Shown here: positions 26,239 to 40,034 of the stretch, piece by piece
Layout of the letters: the number at the start of each line of letters is the position of its first letter
How positions within the stretch are numbered: position 1 is the stretch's first letter
Assembly: GCA_000497125.2 (NCBI GenBank)
Contig: CM035317.1
Coordinates: forward strand, 1,638,001 to 1,702,000
DNA: 64,000 bases
Reading direction: 5' to 3'
Source of the DNA: Spironucleus salmonicida
Taxonomy: Eukaryota; Fornicata; Diplomonadida; Hexamitidae
Notes under the pieces: generated by a model
The model's input: only the letters and a program-made list of their open reading frames with translations
Databases searched by the model: none
Told to the model about the DNA's origin: nothing
Program-made: the position numbers and the translations under genes

Positions 26239-28950
26239 ATGTTTCCTAGAGCAAATATTAATTTATTAGCTAGCTAAAAAATTAAATTTCCCAACAAGAT
26301 ACTAGTATAGGTAAATGAAAAAGTGTTAGGCGAATTTTAAATAAATTATACTAATATAGATTTAGGAATTTTGTTTGAATTTTTATTTGACTAAAACGAT
26401 AGTTTAAATGTACGATTTCTCTCTGATAAATTAGAGGAAATAAGCTAATTTGCTACAAGTTTAGTTCCTAAAATATTTTAAAATGAAGCTAAAAATGAGT
26501 CTTAGAGTTAATTAAAGAAGTATTATTGCTTTGCTAATTTTAATATAACTAATTTTTTTGAAGGTATATAGGTAATTTGTCTTAATGGAGGGCTTACATA
26601 GTAATAGATAGATGCGAAAATCGTTATTTAAATAGAAAAATCAGCATAAGAGATAACTTGTGATATTGATAATAATTTAAATATATAATATTTAACTCAT
26701 GTAGGGAGATATTTTCTAGAAGAATAAATTTTTGATAGAGTTTAGAATTCTTGTAATTATTAGTTATTAGAATAATTAATATAACTCTACAAAAAGTTAT
26801 TAAAATCATAACTTTATTATATAGATGATTATAAATGCTAAAAATTGAACATCATTAATAATGCAAATCAAATTAATATCTAAATTAGTTAGTTTATGTA
26901 TTATTAGAGAAAGATTTTAGAAAAAATTCGTAATTCTCCTCCTTTAAAAAGGTTCATAGGAGTTATAAGTCAAGATTTTATTCTATGTGTAAAATAATAT
27001 TATTAAGATAATTAATTAATTTTTTAAAATAGTTTATAGTTATTATATGAAAATTATTCGTTCTATTCCATCTAATTGGTAAGAGTTATGCATTTTAGTT
27101 CTAACTGTAGTAATATTTAACAAAAAATAAAGGTTAAATCTTAAATTTCAGACTTAATGAATTCATCTATCGACTAATATTCTAGCATATTAGCTGAACA
27201 TTCAGTGCTCCTTAGATTTATCATTTCTATTCTAGATTAAAATAGTAATTTCAAGAATTTTTAAGATTTATTATTTTAAGCATTATAGAAAGATTTATAA
27301 GAATGCTTAAATTCTTATTTTTAAATTTTATCTATTTGCGAATTATCTTAAGATCAAATATATGAAGTTATAAATATTATATAACATTCGTTTTCTGCAC
27401 TTAAATTAACAAAATATAGCTTCTGTGAATATGTTTCTAAATTATAAAAGGAGTTAACTGAAAATAAATCATACTAAGAAATTATGAAAAAATATTATTT
27501 AAGATATTTAGAAAATAATTCTGATTCTTTAGAAGTTTTTTCTATTCTTACAGACATATAAAATTTTAATTCATTTCAATATGAAGCAAGTATTAGTTAC
27601 TATTTTAAAAATTTAACCGAAGAAATAATTGAAAATAAGTTTATATCCTCTAGAAGTATTCTGATTCTTAATAATATTTAAAATATATCATGTTTAGATA
27701 TGAGTATATTGTCTCTGTTTTTGGCTAGTTTTTCATATCTAATGCAAACGGATAAAGAAATTTAGGTATTTTTATCTTTAACGAAATAATGGTTAATATA
27801 AATTAATTTAGATCCATTTAATTGTTATGTATAACAAATTTCACCTTATGTATTAGTCAATATTATTAAATTTTCTTTATATTAAAAATACGAAACTCAC
27901 TTTAGAACAGTAGTTATAAATTTACTGTCCTCATAATATAAATAGTAGATAATTAATAATCTTATAAAAATAGCTATATACTCTGATTTATAAATTTAAG
28001 TGTAAATTAATAATATAATTTTTCCTAATATATCAGTAGATGATATTTACAAGGCAAACTCAATGTAAATATAAGTTGATTATTAAATATTTACTGCATA
28101 GTAAAAATTCAACCAGTTTTTGATACAAGCATAGGAATATTCATTAAAATTGTTATTGACAAATCGATAAATGCTGTTTGGATTGAATCATAAATCAATT
28201 GATGAATAATATTTATAATCACTACTTAATTTGTTTGCATAAAATAATGATATCAGATAGCACTTTATTTTAGATTGCTTAATGATTTTTTACGATAAAT
28301 GTAATAATATTTCTGCATTTCATAATATTGTTCAACAAAAATTAGATCTACTTAGTGTTACTATTGATCCGTATTTTATCCTGTTCTTGCTATATAATTA
28401 CTATAAAAATCTAGTTTTAGACAAAAATAATTGCTCTCAATAGCGCAATCTATTTATTAATACACCTAACAGTTAAAAATTATATAATTTTTTATTGATT
28501 GACGATGTTTGTTTAATAAAGTAATATTTGTGTATTTTTGAAGATGAATCAGATACAACTTTTATAAATTTACTATTTAAATCTCTTCCTCAATAGCTGT
28601 TAAGTTTTAGATCTGGATAAGAATCTATTTTATAAATTTAGGATTATATTTCTACTGTAACTTATTTACAAAGAGATTCAAATATTAACTTACAATATTT
28701 TACAACTTCATCAGACATAGTTGGAGATTCATCATTTTGGATTAAATTTTAACCAAGAATTTGTCTACCAAGATTGGAAATTAATGACTTCAAATTAAAA
28801 AAATCAGGTTGCCTTAAATTGTAATATCTAATTTTAGAATAATTATTACCTCCAAATTTTTCAAATATTAATAACTTTAAAGCCCAAACTGATTTTGCAT
28901 AAATTGTTGGTATAATGATTTTACCATGGCCAAAAATATAAATAAAATGA
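26239..28950 (+). CDS. Unidentified large helical protein
   Basis: This frame has 903 codons before a TGA at 28948, rich in Gln (mostly TAA/TAG), Asn, Ile, Leu and Tyr. It is mostly predicted helical with no motif I can name. The C-terminal ~80 residues are more distinctive (GDSSFWIKFQPRICLPRLEI, VGIMILPWPK). The start is uncertain. I chose the ATG at 26239 (MFPRANINLL). The same frame is open back past an ATG at 26026 and even further, but that upstream part runs antisense to the decayed minus-strand gene and looks less protein-like. The stop lies 3 bp from the convergent IMP3 stop. Confidence 0.65.
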
Positions 28951-28953
28951 ATT

Positions 28954-29505
28954 TCACTATTATAGCTCATAATCATCTATTTCATCATTATATTTCATAA
29001 TTTTCTTTCTAATAGAACTATCATTTCTCCAAGTAATGAAATCTTCCATTCCCTTTGCGACGTGAAAATTTACATCTGTGATGATGGTTGGGCCAACTCT
29101 AACATGACCATGATCTATATATTATCCACCAATTTCAGTAGTATCTGCCATTTTTAACTAATATAAAAGCGATGGAAGTCTACGCTTCATAATTTACTCT
29201 CCACTAAATTTTGATAATTCCTCCAAAGTTGCAATTGGATTTTAGGAAACCCCTAATTCAAAAAGCAACTTAGCTAATCTTTATGTCATGTCTCGCCTTA
29301 CTTCATCATTTTTAGGCAACTCAGTCAATTTTTCAGCAACAGATTTTACCTTTTTAGCTGTTTATAAATACTTAAGAGCTTACTGATCTGAACGAATACA
29401 ATATTTACCCATAAGATTATAAATATTCATATTTCTATCTGTATCCCAAGAAAATGGATCCGAATGCTTTAACAGTTTCTTTTCATGATACTTTAGCTTT
29501 CTCAT
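28954..29505 (-). CDS. IMP3: IMP3, U3 snoRNP protein of the SSU processome
   Basis: This 183-residue protein matches the 184-residue human protein in length and order. The N-terminus is MRKLKYHEKKLLKHSDPFSW. The S4 RNA-binding region at ~105-165 has RRLPSLLYQLKMADTTEIG and IDHGHVRVGP, and the conserved end MEDFITWRNDSSIRKKI... and YNDEIDDYEL follows. IMP3 binds U3 snoRNA and promotes its pairing with pre-18S rRNA in the nucleolus. All diagnostic segments are present. The gene ends 3 bp from the convergent upstream gene and starts 138 bp from the divergent MIT-like gene, so it probably shares a short bidirectional promoter with it. Confidence 0.95.
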
Positions 29506-29643
29506 TTTAATTAAAGTGAAAAATATATATTCAATTTATTTTACCATATAAATATAGTAATTTAGAATTAGCAATATAGTACTATTATATAATTATATTT
29601 AATTAAGTTAAATATAAAGATAGGTTATCATATTTTTAGCAAA
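29506..29643. promoter_or_regulatory. Shared divergent promoter interval, IMP3 / MIT-like gene
   Basis: These 138 bp of A/T-rich sequence separate two head-to-head start codons. Both 5' regulatory regions must lie here or inside the neighbouring genes. No specific motif was recognised. Confidence 0.4.
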
Positions 29644-30279
29644 ATGAAACAATCTGAATCGTAAATTCGTCAGCTATATTATACATACAGTCTAGATCTT
29701 TGGAAGAAAGCATAGCTTATAGAGTAATAAGATAAATAATATGCATATTTATAGTATAAACGATCTTTAGAAGCTATGAAAATTTATATTTCATAAACAT
29801 AATTTAAGGTGTAATCATAAGCGCTGTATGATCAAATGTTTATTTAATTCAATATATTTACTGATTAGAATGGATATTCCTCTCAGAGTGCTACCCCTAT
29901 TCATTCGTAATCTTTCTAATAAGATATAACTAATTCTTTAATAAAACTGAATAGTCCTATTTAGTAAGCAAAGACTTTATTAGATAATAAAAATTTTATT
30001 GATGCTGCTAAAATATTGCAATAACAAGAATAGACAGAAGAAGTTTAATTATTATTGGATGAAGCTAAGAAAAATATTTCTATAGTATAAGAATTAAAAA
30101 ATTAAATATAAGAAGAATAAAAGCAAATATAGAGCACAAATGATTAATTTACGAAAGTTTCTCACTTAAGGTAGATCATAAATTTACTAAATCAAATAGG
30201 CAATTAAAAGTCACTTGATTTAATACCTGAAGTTGAGAAATAAATTTCAATTGAGTCTAAAGGGGTGCCCTTAATATGA
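29644..30279 (+). CDS. Possible MIT-domain / coiled-coil protein
   Basis: The protein has 211 residues. Residues ~5-55 (RQLYYTYSLDLWKKAQLIEQ, YAYLQYKRSLEAMKIYI) resemble the three-helix MIT domain that binds ESCRT-III tails. The rest is Gln-rich with a coiled coil near 115-160. The VPS4 gene, which encodes the MIT-containing ESCRT ATPase, begins less than 400 bp downstream, separated only by the small convergent NOP10 gene. That makes a VPS4 cofactor role (of the LIP5 or similar kind) an attractive but unproven inference. Gln is almost entirely TAA/TAG here. The stop TGA is 13 bp from the NOP10 stop. Confidence 0.6.
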
Positions 30280-30292
30280 ATGAGAATTTTCA

Positions 30293-30475
30293 TCACTTGG
30301 GTGAAAGGATTGGGTGAGATCCTGGGTTCTTTTTATATGTTTCAATACGTTGAGCAGAACTAACATCATGGGGGGAAAATTTAGCAGGATGTGCAGTCAT
30401 TGTATCTGATTTACAATCTTTGCAAAATTCAGCTAGAGTGTATTACTAACACCCTGGGCACTTTTATAAATGCAT
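30293..30475 (-). CDS. NOP10: NOP10, H/ACA snoRNP protein with intact zinc ribbon
   Basis: This 60-residue protein is the expected size. It carries the signature YTL...HPAKFSPHD (YTLAEFCKDC at 12-21, AHPAKFSP at ~28-35). NOP10 is a core subunit of H/ACA pseudouridylation particles with dyskerin/Cbf5, Nhp2 and Gar1, and is needed for rRNA pseudouridylation. It has four cysteines, C6-x2-C9 and C18-x2-C21, forming a complete zinc ribbon as in archaeal Nop10, whereas animal and fungal Nop10 have lost it. This gene is too short to stand out as an open frame in the standard code and carries several TAA/TAG Gln codons. It converges with the MIT-like gene and diverges from VPS4. Confidence 0.93.
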
Positions 30476-30654
30476 TATGAGAAGTGAAAATTGAAGTGAT
30501 AATATAATTTATTATATATAATTATATATTAATATTATTTAGTATTATGATATATTATTACTATAATTATATTTCTAAAGAGACTTTGAAAATTAGATTA
30601 ATATCAATAAAATATATTATAATTAATAATTATCATTATAAAGATTCAATTATA
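30476..30654. promoter_or_regulatory. Shared divergent promoter interval, NOP10 / VPS4
   Basis: These 179 bp, almost pure A/T, lie between two head-to-head start codons. No discrete motif was recognised beyond A/T tracts immediately before each ATG, a pattern seen at most genes in this window. Confidence 0.4.
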
Positions 30655-31905
<1,251 letters not shown>

Positions 31906-31954
31906 TTATTATTTATTTAGTATGGTATATAAGTATTTTTATTTTCCACTTTAT

Positions 31955-33283
31955 ATGCCTCCAATTATTAAGGCCCTCTTACGTTCTGAAGAAAAATTTG
32001 TTAGAACAGATTATAGTCAAAAACCAAGAGTGTTCAAGGAAGAAAAACACTTTTTCCAACAAGAAACTGAGCTTTAACGAGCGGTTTAAGCATCCAAAAT
32101 GGAGCGTTTGTTCTCAAAGCCATTAATCAAACAACTAGATGGTCATCCAGACTCTATAGTATCTATTTCATAGTATAGAGGTAATCTTTTATCATCTGGA
32201 ATGGATGGTTCTGTCAAACTTTGGGACGCCTAAGGAGGCTTAATTAATTCAATCTAAGCACATAATATGTGTGTTGGAAGCGTTAATCTTGGCCAAGTAA
32301 TGTTATCTGTTGGGAGGGATGGCAAACTTTTCTGGTTGGATCAAAGTCTTAATTTGACTCAATAAGTTTAAGTAAATGTAGACCCTAAATGGATTTGTGC
32401 CAGTTCTGGTGGTCAATTTGCTATTTCTAGCTATAAATCTTAACTTTATGATATAACGAGAGGAGAACCAATATCATCGTTTTAATAATCAAATTTCTCA
32501 ATTTTTTCATAATAAGACCCAAATTTATTACTACTTTTAGATGGAATTTCTGTAATTATTAAAGACGTTAGAATGAATGCGGACGCTTTTAGTTTCAAAA
32601 CAGCAGGACGAAGTAATTAAGCATGCTTTAACCCTATGTTCCCTGGAATGATAGTTTTAGCACAGGATGATGGTTGTGGATACTCATTCGACTTGAAGAA
32701 CCCAAAACAGGCATTGGACAAATATGGTGGATAAACATTTCCAATGGTTTCTGTTGATATATCTCCCTCTGGACGAGACATTGTTTTGGGTAATAATTAG
32801 GGCCAAATGATGCTTTATAAAACACGTACAGTTTAGCGAAATTAAGTAGCCACTGATACTATTTTAAAAGCAGTGAATTAGGAGATGGAGACTGCAAGAT
32901 CATAGCCGTTTAATTAATATTTAAAATATAGAGATCTATATCATGCTAGAAGAATGCATTAAGTTAATGTTGTTAAATTTTCGGAAGATGGGAGGTACAT
33001 TTTTTCTGGATCAAGTGAGGGTGCGATTCGTTAATGGAAAACATTCGCTGAGTAGAATGAGAGGACGAAAACTTACTCGTAAGATCAAAATATTTCTGTA
33101 AATAAATAACTTAGTTAAAAATTTTAAAATGTAGGTATAATTCGTGACGTTAGAAACAGTCATAAAGTACCTAGAAAAATACATGCTGCATAAGTAGCTG
33201 CTTCTGCCCATCATTAAGCTGAGATGAGGAAGCTGCATAAAGGTAAAAATAGTGCACTGGATGTTGTTAGAAAAGAATAATGA
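31955..33283 (+). CDS. SOF1: SOF1/DCAF13, WD40 protein of the SSU processome
   Basis: This 442-residue protein (Sof1/DCAF13 are about 445-490) has WD40 repeats and the family-specific ends. Near the N-terminus are KMERLFSKPLIKQLDGH (compare LERVFAKPFLASLDGH in DCAF13) and SGMDGSVKLWD. In the last repeat is YHARRMHQVNVVKFSEDGRY...GAIRQWKT. The basic Sof1 tail has RDVRNSHKVPRKIHAA and MRKLHKGKNS. Sof1 joins the U3-containing SSU processome and is required for 18S rRNA production. The start at 31955 (MPPIIKALLRSEE) is preferred because the upstream segment EKFVRTDYSQKPR matches the conserved pre-propeller region. It lies 49 bp after VPS4 on the same strand. Confidence 0.88.
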
Positions 33284-33393
33284 ATTGAAAATTAACTTTA
33301 TTTAATTGAATTGATTTAATATAAATTTTCTTTATCTTATAAAAATACTCCAAATTTTATATATATATTATATTATTAATAACTAAATGTGAA

Positions 33394-36126
33394 ATGGCAA
33401 AAGAGTTGCTGGATGATTATGATTTTAATCCAGACTTTAAAGATATAAAGAATAATTTAATTCAAGCTTATTATGCAAATGATGATTAAGAATTAGCTAA
33501 TTTATTTAATTAGTTGGGGAAATCATTCGAAACTTACGATCATTTTAAAGATGCCTCATTATGTCATTATTTTGACGCTTAAATATGTAAATAAATATAA
33601 AATAATAAAGGTTTGGCAGTAGCTTTAGCAAACATAAGTATATGTTTATCAATGCTATATGAAGACTATCCTGATCATAATGAGTAAGCCGATAATAAAG
33701 ATTTTATTGCAAGCTATGACTTTGGCTTTTTAATATATTTTGAATAATCTGTAAATCTAGTATATAACAATGAAGAGTTATTTGAATTAGTATTTCGAAA
33801 ATTTGTAATAGCTGGTTATAATTGTTTCAGGGTTATGTAAATTTTTGACATAAATATAATTAATCCGATTATTAGTTTTATTTAAAAATATATGACTTTA
33901 TCATTGAATTATAGATCTAAAGAAATTTATTGGGAAGTAATATTAAGTATACTACACATTTATATCAAAGTAGGATTAATAAATTAAGCTAAATTGTTGG
34001 TTTTATTTTTGTAAGACAATATATCCAGTTTTAATTAAAACTTTGAATTATATAAATCATTTTTAATCTATTATTTTGAATTATCATTTATCAGTGATAC
34101 TCCGCTAGATGAAAATATATTATAGCTGTGTGAAAATATGCTAAAAACTTTTTAATCAAGTTAATAGGTTTCTAAATATTGTAATGAGTTGGCAGATCTC
34201 TTTATACAATGTGGCTAGGTAAAATATTTTGGGTGGATTAATAACTTATTTAAATTTTTTGCGACATCAGAGATGAAGAATTATTACTAATAGAAATTTA
34301 ATTAAGTTAAATTAGAATTGGAACTACTGTAGAAATAAAATCTTAACGATATGTATATTTAAGCTATAATAAAATATTCTTTATTTAATCATAATTCTTT
34401 AATTACATCTAATTCACTACTTTAGAATATTTACGAATTTTTATTATTATAGAATAAAGGGGATTTTATGATCAATAGTAAAAAAATATCATACTAGTCT
34501 ATTCTTAAAAATCTTTACTTATTTGATGAAAAAGAAATTATGGTTTCTCCTATTTAGATATTAAATATAATGATACGGGAAATTTATATATTTTATAAAT
34601 TTGAAATTGTTTATTCTTTATAAAATTCAGTTATAGTTTTATACTAATTTATTTAATCTAGTATTTAGCAGGATTCAAAATTCATAGCTTCCTTGGATTT
34701 TGAGGATTTTATCGAGCAAATTTTATTGTCATATTTTAGAAATAAAATTTAAAATAATCAAACTGAGTCATCGGAGTTTTAAGAACTTTGGTAGTTAAGA
34801 ATTTAACATAAACACTAATATTGTGTTGATTATTTATTAGATTATATAGGATTTTGCTACTCTGAAGATAGTTATATCTAAAATCTCAATGAAAAAATTT
34901 CAGTAGATCAAATAATGATTAATTAAAAATTAGTAAATAAAAAACGTTAAAGTAAGATTATTGCGTTACTTACTAATCCAACTAAATAAATAGCTCCAAT
35001 ACATAAAAAGAAAATAGTTAAAAAAGTTTATACATCATAATCATCACTGAACCCAATAAAAACAAAAAATATTGATATGTTTATTCTTAAAACTTAGTTA
35101 GAAAGTACTTCATATACTTAGTCGCTAACAGAAGATGAAGTTTAGCCTACTCCAAAACCTAAATTACTTTCTAAATCTACAATTCTACCATAAAACGAAT
35201 CTAATTTTTAATTTTAAGATTTAACTTTTTAAGACTTACTTGAGCCTACCTAGTCACCTATAGCAAATAATGTAAATGATGTACTTGACTTTGTAAAATA
35301 TTAATAATTCCTAATTGATTACAATTATACCTAACTTGATATGAAATAAAGAATGGAAAAGTATCAAGAGTATTTATTATTCTAAAAAACGTTTAAAGAT
35401 GACAACTAAATGCTATTAGTGTAAAATCAATCTCTGTAATAAACAAATCTTACCGGAGATTTAGAAGTTACAGGTCCAACTAAATTATCAAGCACTATGA
35501 TAGAGACGATACACAATAAGCATAACGAAGATAAGTAACTATTCTGTTTTGATACTAATAAATTTAGTGTTATTTAATTATAAAACAGTTCATTTATTGC
35601 AAAAAGTTTATCCAGTATGTATAGTTATTCGCTTGTTAAGGTAAATCTTGAAAACATAGTATTCACAACGGACATTTTGGCATCATTATTGTAACTTAAA
35701 AATATTTAATATTTAATGATTAGAAATATAGAAACATCTAATGACGATGTTTAAAACACAATAAACGATTAATTGATATAGATATCATAAATTCCTACAT
35801 TAAAATCAATTTAGCTGAGTAAAATTGATTATATAACATTTTCAACTGCTTTATAAATAATATTGTCATGTCCGGCTGATACTTTTGTATTCGAAAATTT
35901 ATTAGGATTGAATATTTTCCCATCTAAATAATAAATATAACCAATCAGCAGAACAATAAAATCCATCAAATTTTATTTCTGTAATTTTTTATCTATCTAA
36001 CCACCGGATGTTATAGCCTGTTATTTAGATATATAGGAACTTTGCTTTTATGATTGCTTGAATTAATGCCTGTTTTCTGAAATTTTGCAATAGTTTATAG
36101 AATTAAATATCGATTAAATAAAGTGA
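33394..36126 (+). CDS. Unidentified protein with TPR-like N-terminus and LRR-like C-terminus
   Basis: This is a 910-residue protein. The first ~100 residues (ELANLFNQLGKSFETYDHFK, LAVALANISICLSMLYED) look like TPR helices, and long alpha-helical repeats continue to ~480. A Pro/Ser/Thr/Lys-rich linker (TPKPKLLSKSTILP) follows. The last ~220 residues have a leucine-rich-repeat-like rhythm (VKVNLENIVFTTDILASL, LKNIQYLMIRNI, LKSIQLSKIDYITF). A TPR-linker-LRR layout is found in several scaffold proteins, but I cannot name a family. Gln is encoded mainly by TAA/TAG. Stop is TGA 36124, 15 bp from the convergent gene. Confidence 0.7.
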
Positions 36127-36141
36127 ATATACTTAAGATTG

Positions 36142-37653
36142 TCACTTTTTCTTCCCATACATCTCAGTTCTTTTCTTTAGATCATCCCAATCCGCAATCC
36201 AATCGCTCCGATCCTAAAATAGTCTATGCACTAATTAGATACCTTCAACAACTTTTTTCATTACTATTGGGTAAAATTAAGCTTCAATTGTAAAATCAGC
36301 ACCCTATGTTGTATTTTAAATGAATTATTCCAAGTTTGGAAAATCTAAATTTAAAGTATCTTCTGTACGGCCTATTCTAATAAGAGAGGTTTACCCTTTC
36401 CCCATAACTAATGATTTTATGTTTTCTTAATGAATTTTGCTATATGTTGAATTATACCCCAATTCTAATATAACTGTCTTTAGCCCAGTATTAATTTTAC
36501 CCTGCGTGCCTTTAGGATTAGGCGTAAAATTATTATGTCTTTTCGTCATAATTTCTGACATTTCTTTGGGTAATATCTTAGACATATCTTTACATAAATT
36601 AACATACCACGTTTTATAAGCCTAAGCTATGACAGCAGTTGTTAATATATTGAATCTTAATCTTCCTTAACATCGTGGGCAATATGGATGAGTACAACCT
36701 GGTTAAATCTCAGTTTATTTAGCTGATTCAATTTTATTATTCAATACATGGACATTCTAGTCAAACGTTTCAAAATTTTATGCCCAAACTTTAGTATAGG
36801 TTTCAGGTGCTAAAATTATTTTCTTTGTTTTCTTTGTTTTCTTATCATCTTTTTTCACTGGTGCTGGTTTTTTAGTTACCACTTTTCTAACTTTTGGAGG
36901 ATTAGCAATATTTTATGAATATTAATTCAAAATTTTTTCCATAAAAGTATCCACCTTTGGTATTCCTTCTTCAGGATCTAACCCTTATCTAAGAATTACT
37001 TTCTCAACCTCATTATTCTATTTAACTGGAAATCTAAATCCTTAATCGAATTCATAAGGTACTTTTGAACAATTTTTAGAGCAAACAAATTTTTTAACTG
37101 ATCCTTAAAGTTCAGATACCGATCTTTATTTGTCGATCATAAATCTAGCACAAATACCATCTGTTTATGTTGTCATTAATTATACATTGTTATTAGACTA
37201 TATTTTTGCTTCTTTTTCTAATTTTTCATTTGCTGGCTTTAAATCATCAAAATTGTCACAGACTTGTTCAATAAAATCTTCAATCTATGAATAAAACTCA
37301 CCAGGTTTTGCATCAGATGTAGCATTATAAAGTGTGCCCCAAAGCCCATAATACAATTCTGGATATAGAACTATTGCTGGTTGAGCTGGCTTTTAAGCAG
37401 ATTTTTCCTACTCAGTCGCAAATTCATCTATAGCATTTTTTTAAGATGTAAAATGCGCGAACTATAATCTTTTCTCCATAAAATTAGGATTACGAATAAT
37501 ATTAAATGGTGATGGTAGACCAGATTCTGAAGAAAGTTACTCGTCAAAATAAACTATTATAATATGTGCATCATATATTGTTGATGCTGCATATTTTGAG
37601 AAGAATTCATTGCGTAAATCAGGATCAGCTGGGATATCCATCTTTTTAGACAT
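36142..37653 (-). CDS. Unidentified 503-residue protein with Cys/His motif
   Basis: The frame starts MSKKMDIPADPDLRNEFFSK and ends ...DDLKKRTEMYGKKK before the TGA at 36142. Features: a region with CSKNCSKV near residue 190, a Lys-rich linker around 265-285 (KKPAPVKKDDKKTKKTKK), and after it a possible metal-binding cluster GCTHPYCPRCQGRL (C-x4-C-x2-C with a His). The composition is that of a soluble globular protein with a nucleic-acid-like basic linker. I do not recognise a family. It is convergent with the TPR/LRR-like gene and lies 75 bp downstream of the small coiled-coil gene on the same strand. Confidence 0.75.
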
Positions 37654-37728
37654 TTGTAATTTTATAATATCATAATAAATAAATATAATAATAATATTAA
37701 CATTAAATTAAAAATAATAAATATTTAC

Positions 37729-38112
37729 TCATTACGTTGTTTCCTAACTGATAGTTTAATATATTTTAATCTTGTCTTAGATTCGGCTTTCTGTATCGAT
37801 TAACTCAGTACTCCATATTGCTAATATTGATATAATTGATTATATTTTTTATTGAACTTCAGTCTCATACTAAATCTAATTTTAATCTCCATTTATCTTA
37901 AAAATTCGAGGTTATGGTTTTTTATCATACTATTAAACGAACTATTATTTAAATTAATTTTCTAATAATAAATTATTTACTAAATTGGCTAATTAAAGTT
38001 AACTAATTGATCTATTACGTTTAACTAATTCATTAATTTTTAGTTATAGGTCCTTATTTTTCTATAAAAGTTCTTCTAAGACTGCTTTACAAGAATTAAC
38101 AGAATCTGTCAT
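37729..38112 (-). CDS. Small coiled-coil protein
   Basis: This 127-residue protein (MTDSVNSCKAVLEELLQKNK...) is almost entirely heptad-like helix in its first 70 residues, then a short spacer (KKPQPRIFKINGD) and a second helix. No family was recognised. It would be hard to find in the standard code because it contains many TAA/TAG codons. It is head-to-head with RPA1 across 72 bp, so the two may share a promoter. Confidence 0.65.
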
Positions 38113-38184
38113 TTATAGAAAATGAAAGGAAATAATTTATATTAATATTATAATAATTATATATTTTCTTTTCTTTTCAATACA

Positions 38185-39462
38185 ATGTCTACCAAGATTA
38201 CACCGATATCGAACCTTTTAGATTTTGGATAGTTTACTTTTTAAGGTATTATAACCTAAAGACGTCCAATAGCATTTACAAAAGCTAACAAACCTTGGTT
38301 TTCGTTTACTATTGATGATGGTGATTGTGATATCAAAGTATCTGTGTTTAATAATGCTGAGTAGTTTGATAGTCTTATATTAGAAGGTAGTTAGGTAAAA
38401 ATTTCTAACTCTATTATTCGCTTAAAAACAGAAATGTCGAAAAAATATGATAGAAGTAAATCTGATTATGAAGTAAGTTTCAAGGATGCAACATAAGTAG
38501 AGACACTAGGTTAAGGGAATATAATGTATACTGCATAAAGTATTCGTGATGTTAAGGAATCAATTGAATAAAAAATATAATAAAATCCAGACGCAACTGA
38601 TTCAGTAAAGCTTCTTGTTAAAGTTATTTCTGTCAATCACAATTCAGGAGCATCTTGGGAGAATCTTAATCTTACAATAGCCGACTAGGACGATTCTAGT
38701 AAGCTCACTATCTGGCTAAGAGATAATGCAAACTTTGGTTTAAGTGCTGAAAGTGTAACAACTTTAAAAGATCAATGTATTGGGCTTGTTAATATAATAG
38801 TCAAAAATTCCAAATATGGTATTTAATTTTCAACAACACAGTAATCGTAAATTATATTAGAAAAAGATCTTTAGTCTAAATTTACAAATTCATCTGAATT
38901 TGTAGCTTAAAAAGATTAAATTATTTCTTTAAATATGTCCTAAAATACAGGTCCTTAATCTCCAGGAAGACAATTAGCTTCTTCAGAATATTAACCTTTA
39001 TCTGAACTATCTCTTAATTTTCAAAAATCACTTATTTCATTGACTTTTATGAATGATGTTGAAAGAGCATTGTATAAAGGCTGCTCGAAATGTAAGAAAA
39101 AAGCAGAGCAGTAACTACTATGTGGATGTGAAGATGCTGAAATAAAATATTATTATAAACTTAGTGGTGTAGCATCTGATTATTCAGGTACAGCTAGAGT
39201 TACATTATTTGATCCATACGCTTCAAATTTATTATAGATGACAGCCGATGAATTTGTAGAGTTACCAGTTGAGAATAGAGAGAAACTATTATTATAAGCA
39301 TTTGAAGCGTCTTGCCTTATGAAATAAGTAACTAGTAATGTTGAAAACCGCGAAAAGGTTATTATATCTGGTGTAGATTAGAAAATTGATTATTGGGGAA
39401 TATTAGGAGGAGCCTGTAAGAGCCTTGTATTATAAGACGGAGAAGGAGTAACTTTATAGTGA
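38185..39462 (+). CDS. RPA1: RPA1, replication protein A large subunit (short form)
   Basis: This 425-residue single-stranded-DNA-binding subunit has three OB folds. DBD-A (~1-110) begins ITPISNLLDFGQFTFQGIIT and has FSFTIDDGDCDIKVSVFN. DBD-B lies at ~130-235, with WENLNLTIADQDDSSKLTIW. DBD-C (~285-425) has a zinc site C300-x2-C303...C313-x-C315, and GVASDYSGTARVTLFD follows. The N-terminal protein-interaction OB fold (70N, ~110 residues in animals and fungi) and the linker are absent: the ATG sits directly before the DBD-A signature. RPA1 coats ssDNA in replication, repair and recombination. Convergent 57 bp from the next gene. Confidence 0.9.
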
Positions 39463-39519
39463 CCTTTAATTTGCTTAATCTTTTAGTTATTTTCAAAAAA
39501 AATAATTTTATAGAAAATT

Positions 39520-39942
39520 TCAAATGAAAATGTCACTATAATGATTTGGCTATTATTCTTTAATTATCTAAGATATGGTTTATTCATACTGTTTTCGTAT
39601 AAGATCAATCTCTTTTTTATGCTTTTGATGTAGGTTATCTTGAATTTCATCAGCTATATCATATTTAGCTAAATCATAAACATTTTATAAATCTTAAAGG
39701 TCAAATATTTTGGATTTATTAGAATCTCTTAGCACTTTTCTTCGTAGTTCATATGGTAAATAGCGGAAAACGGCATAATTTAAATAATTATTTATATTAA
39801 ATGTGTCTTATAGAGATGATGATTTAATAATTATTTACTCATTGGCCTTTTCAACCTATAATGGAGATACTTCCCTGATTTTTTTGATACTTTAAAGTTT
39901 GTGCATTTCTAAAAGAAAGGGAATTATACTCATATACACCAT
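39520..39942 (-). CDS. Small helical protein of unknown function
   Basis: The frame encodes 140 residues (MVYMSIIPFLLEMHKLQSIK...), or 137 if the second ATG is used. The centre reads NYLNYAVFRYLPYELRRKVL, followed by a coiled-coil C-terminus (HKKEIDLIRKQYEQTISQII). I recognise no family. The distinct PYELRRKVL helix suggests a folded N-terminal half. Tail-to-tail with RPA1, and 92 bp downstream of the ACF1-like gene on the same strand. Confidence 0.6.
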
Positions 39943-40034
39943 ATAATATTAAATATGATAGAATAATAACAAGTGAACAAATCAAACAATGTAGTATAAC
40001 AATTTAAATATAATTTAATAATAATATCAGTATA

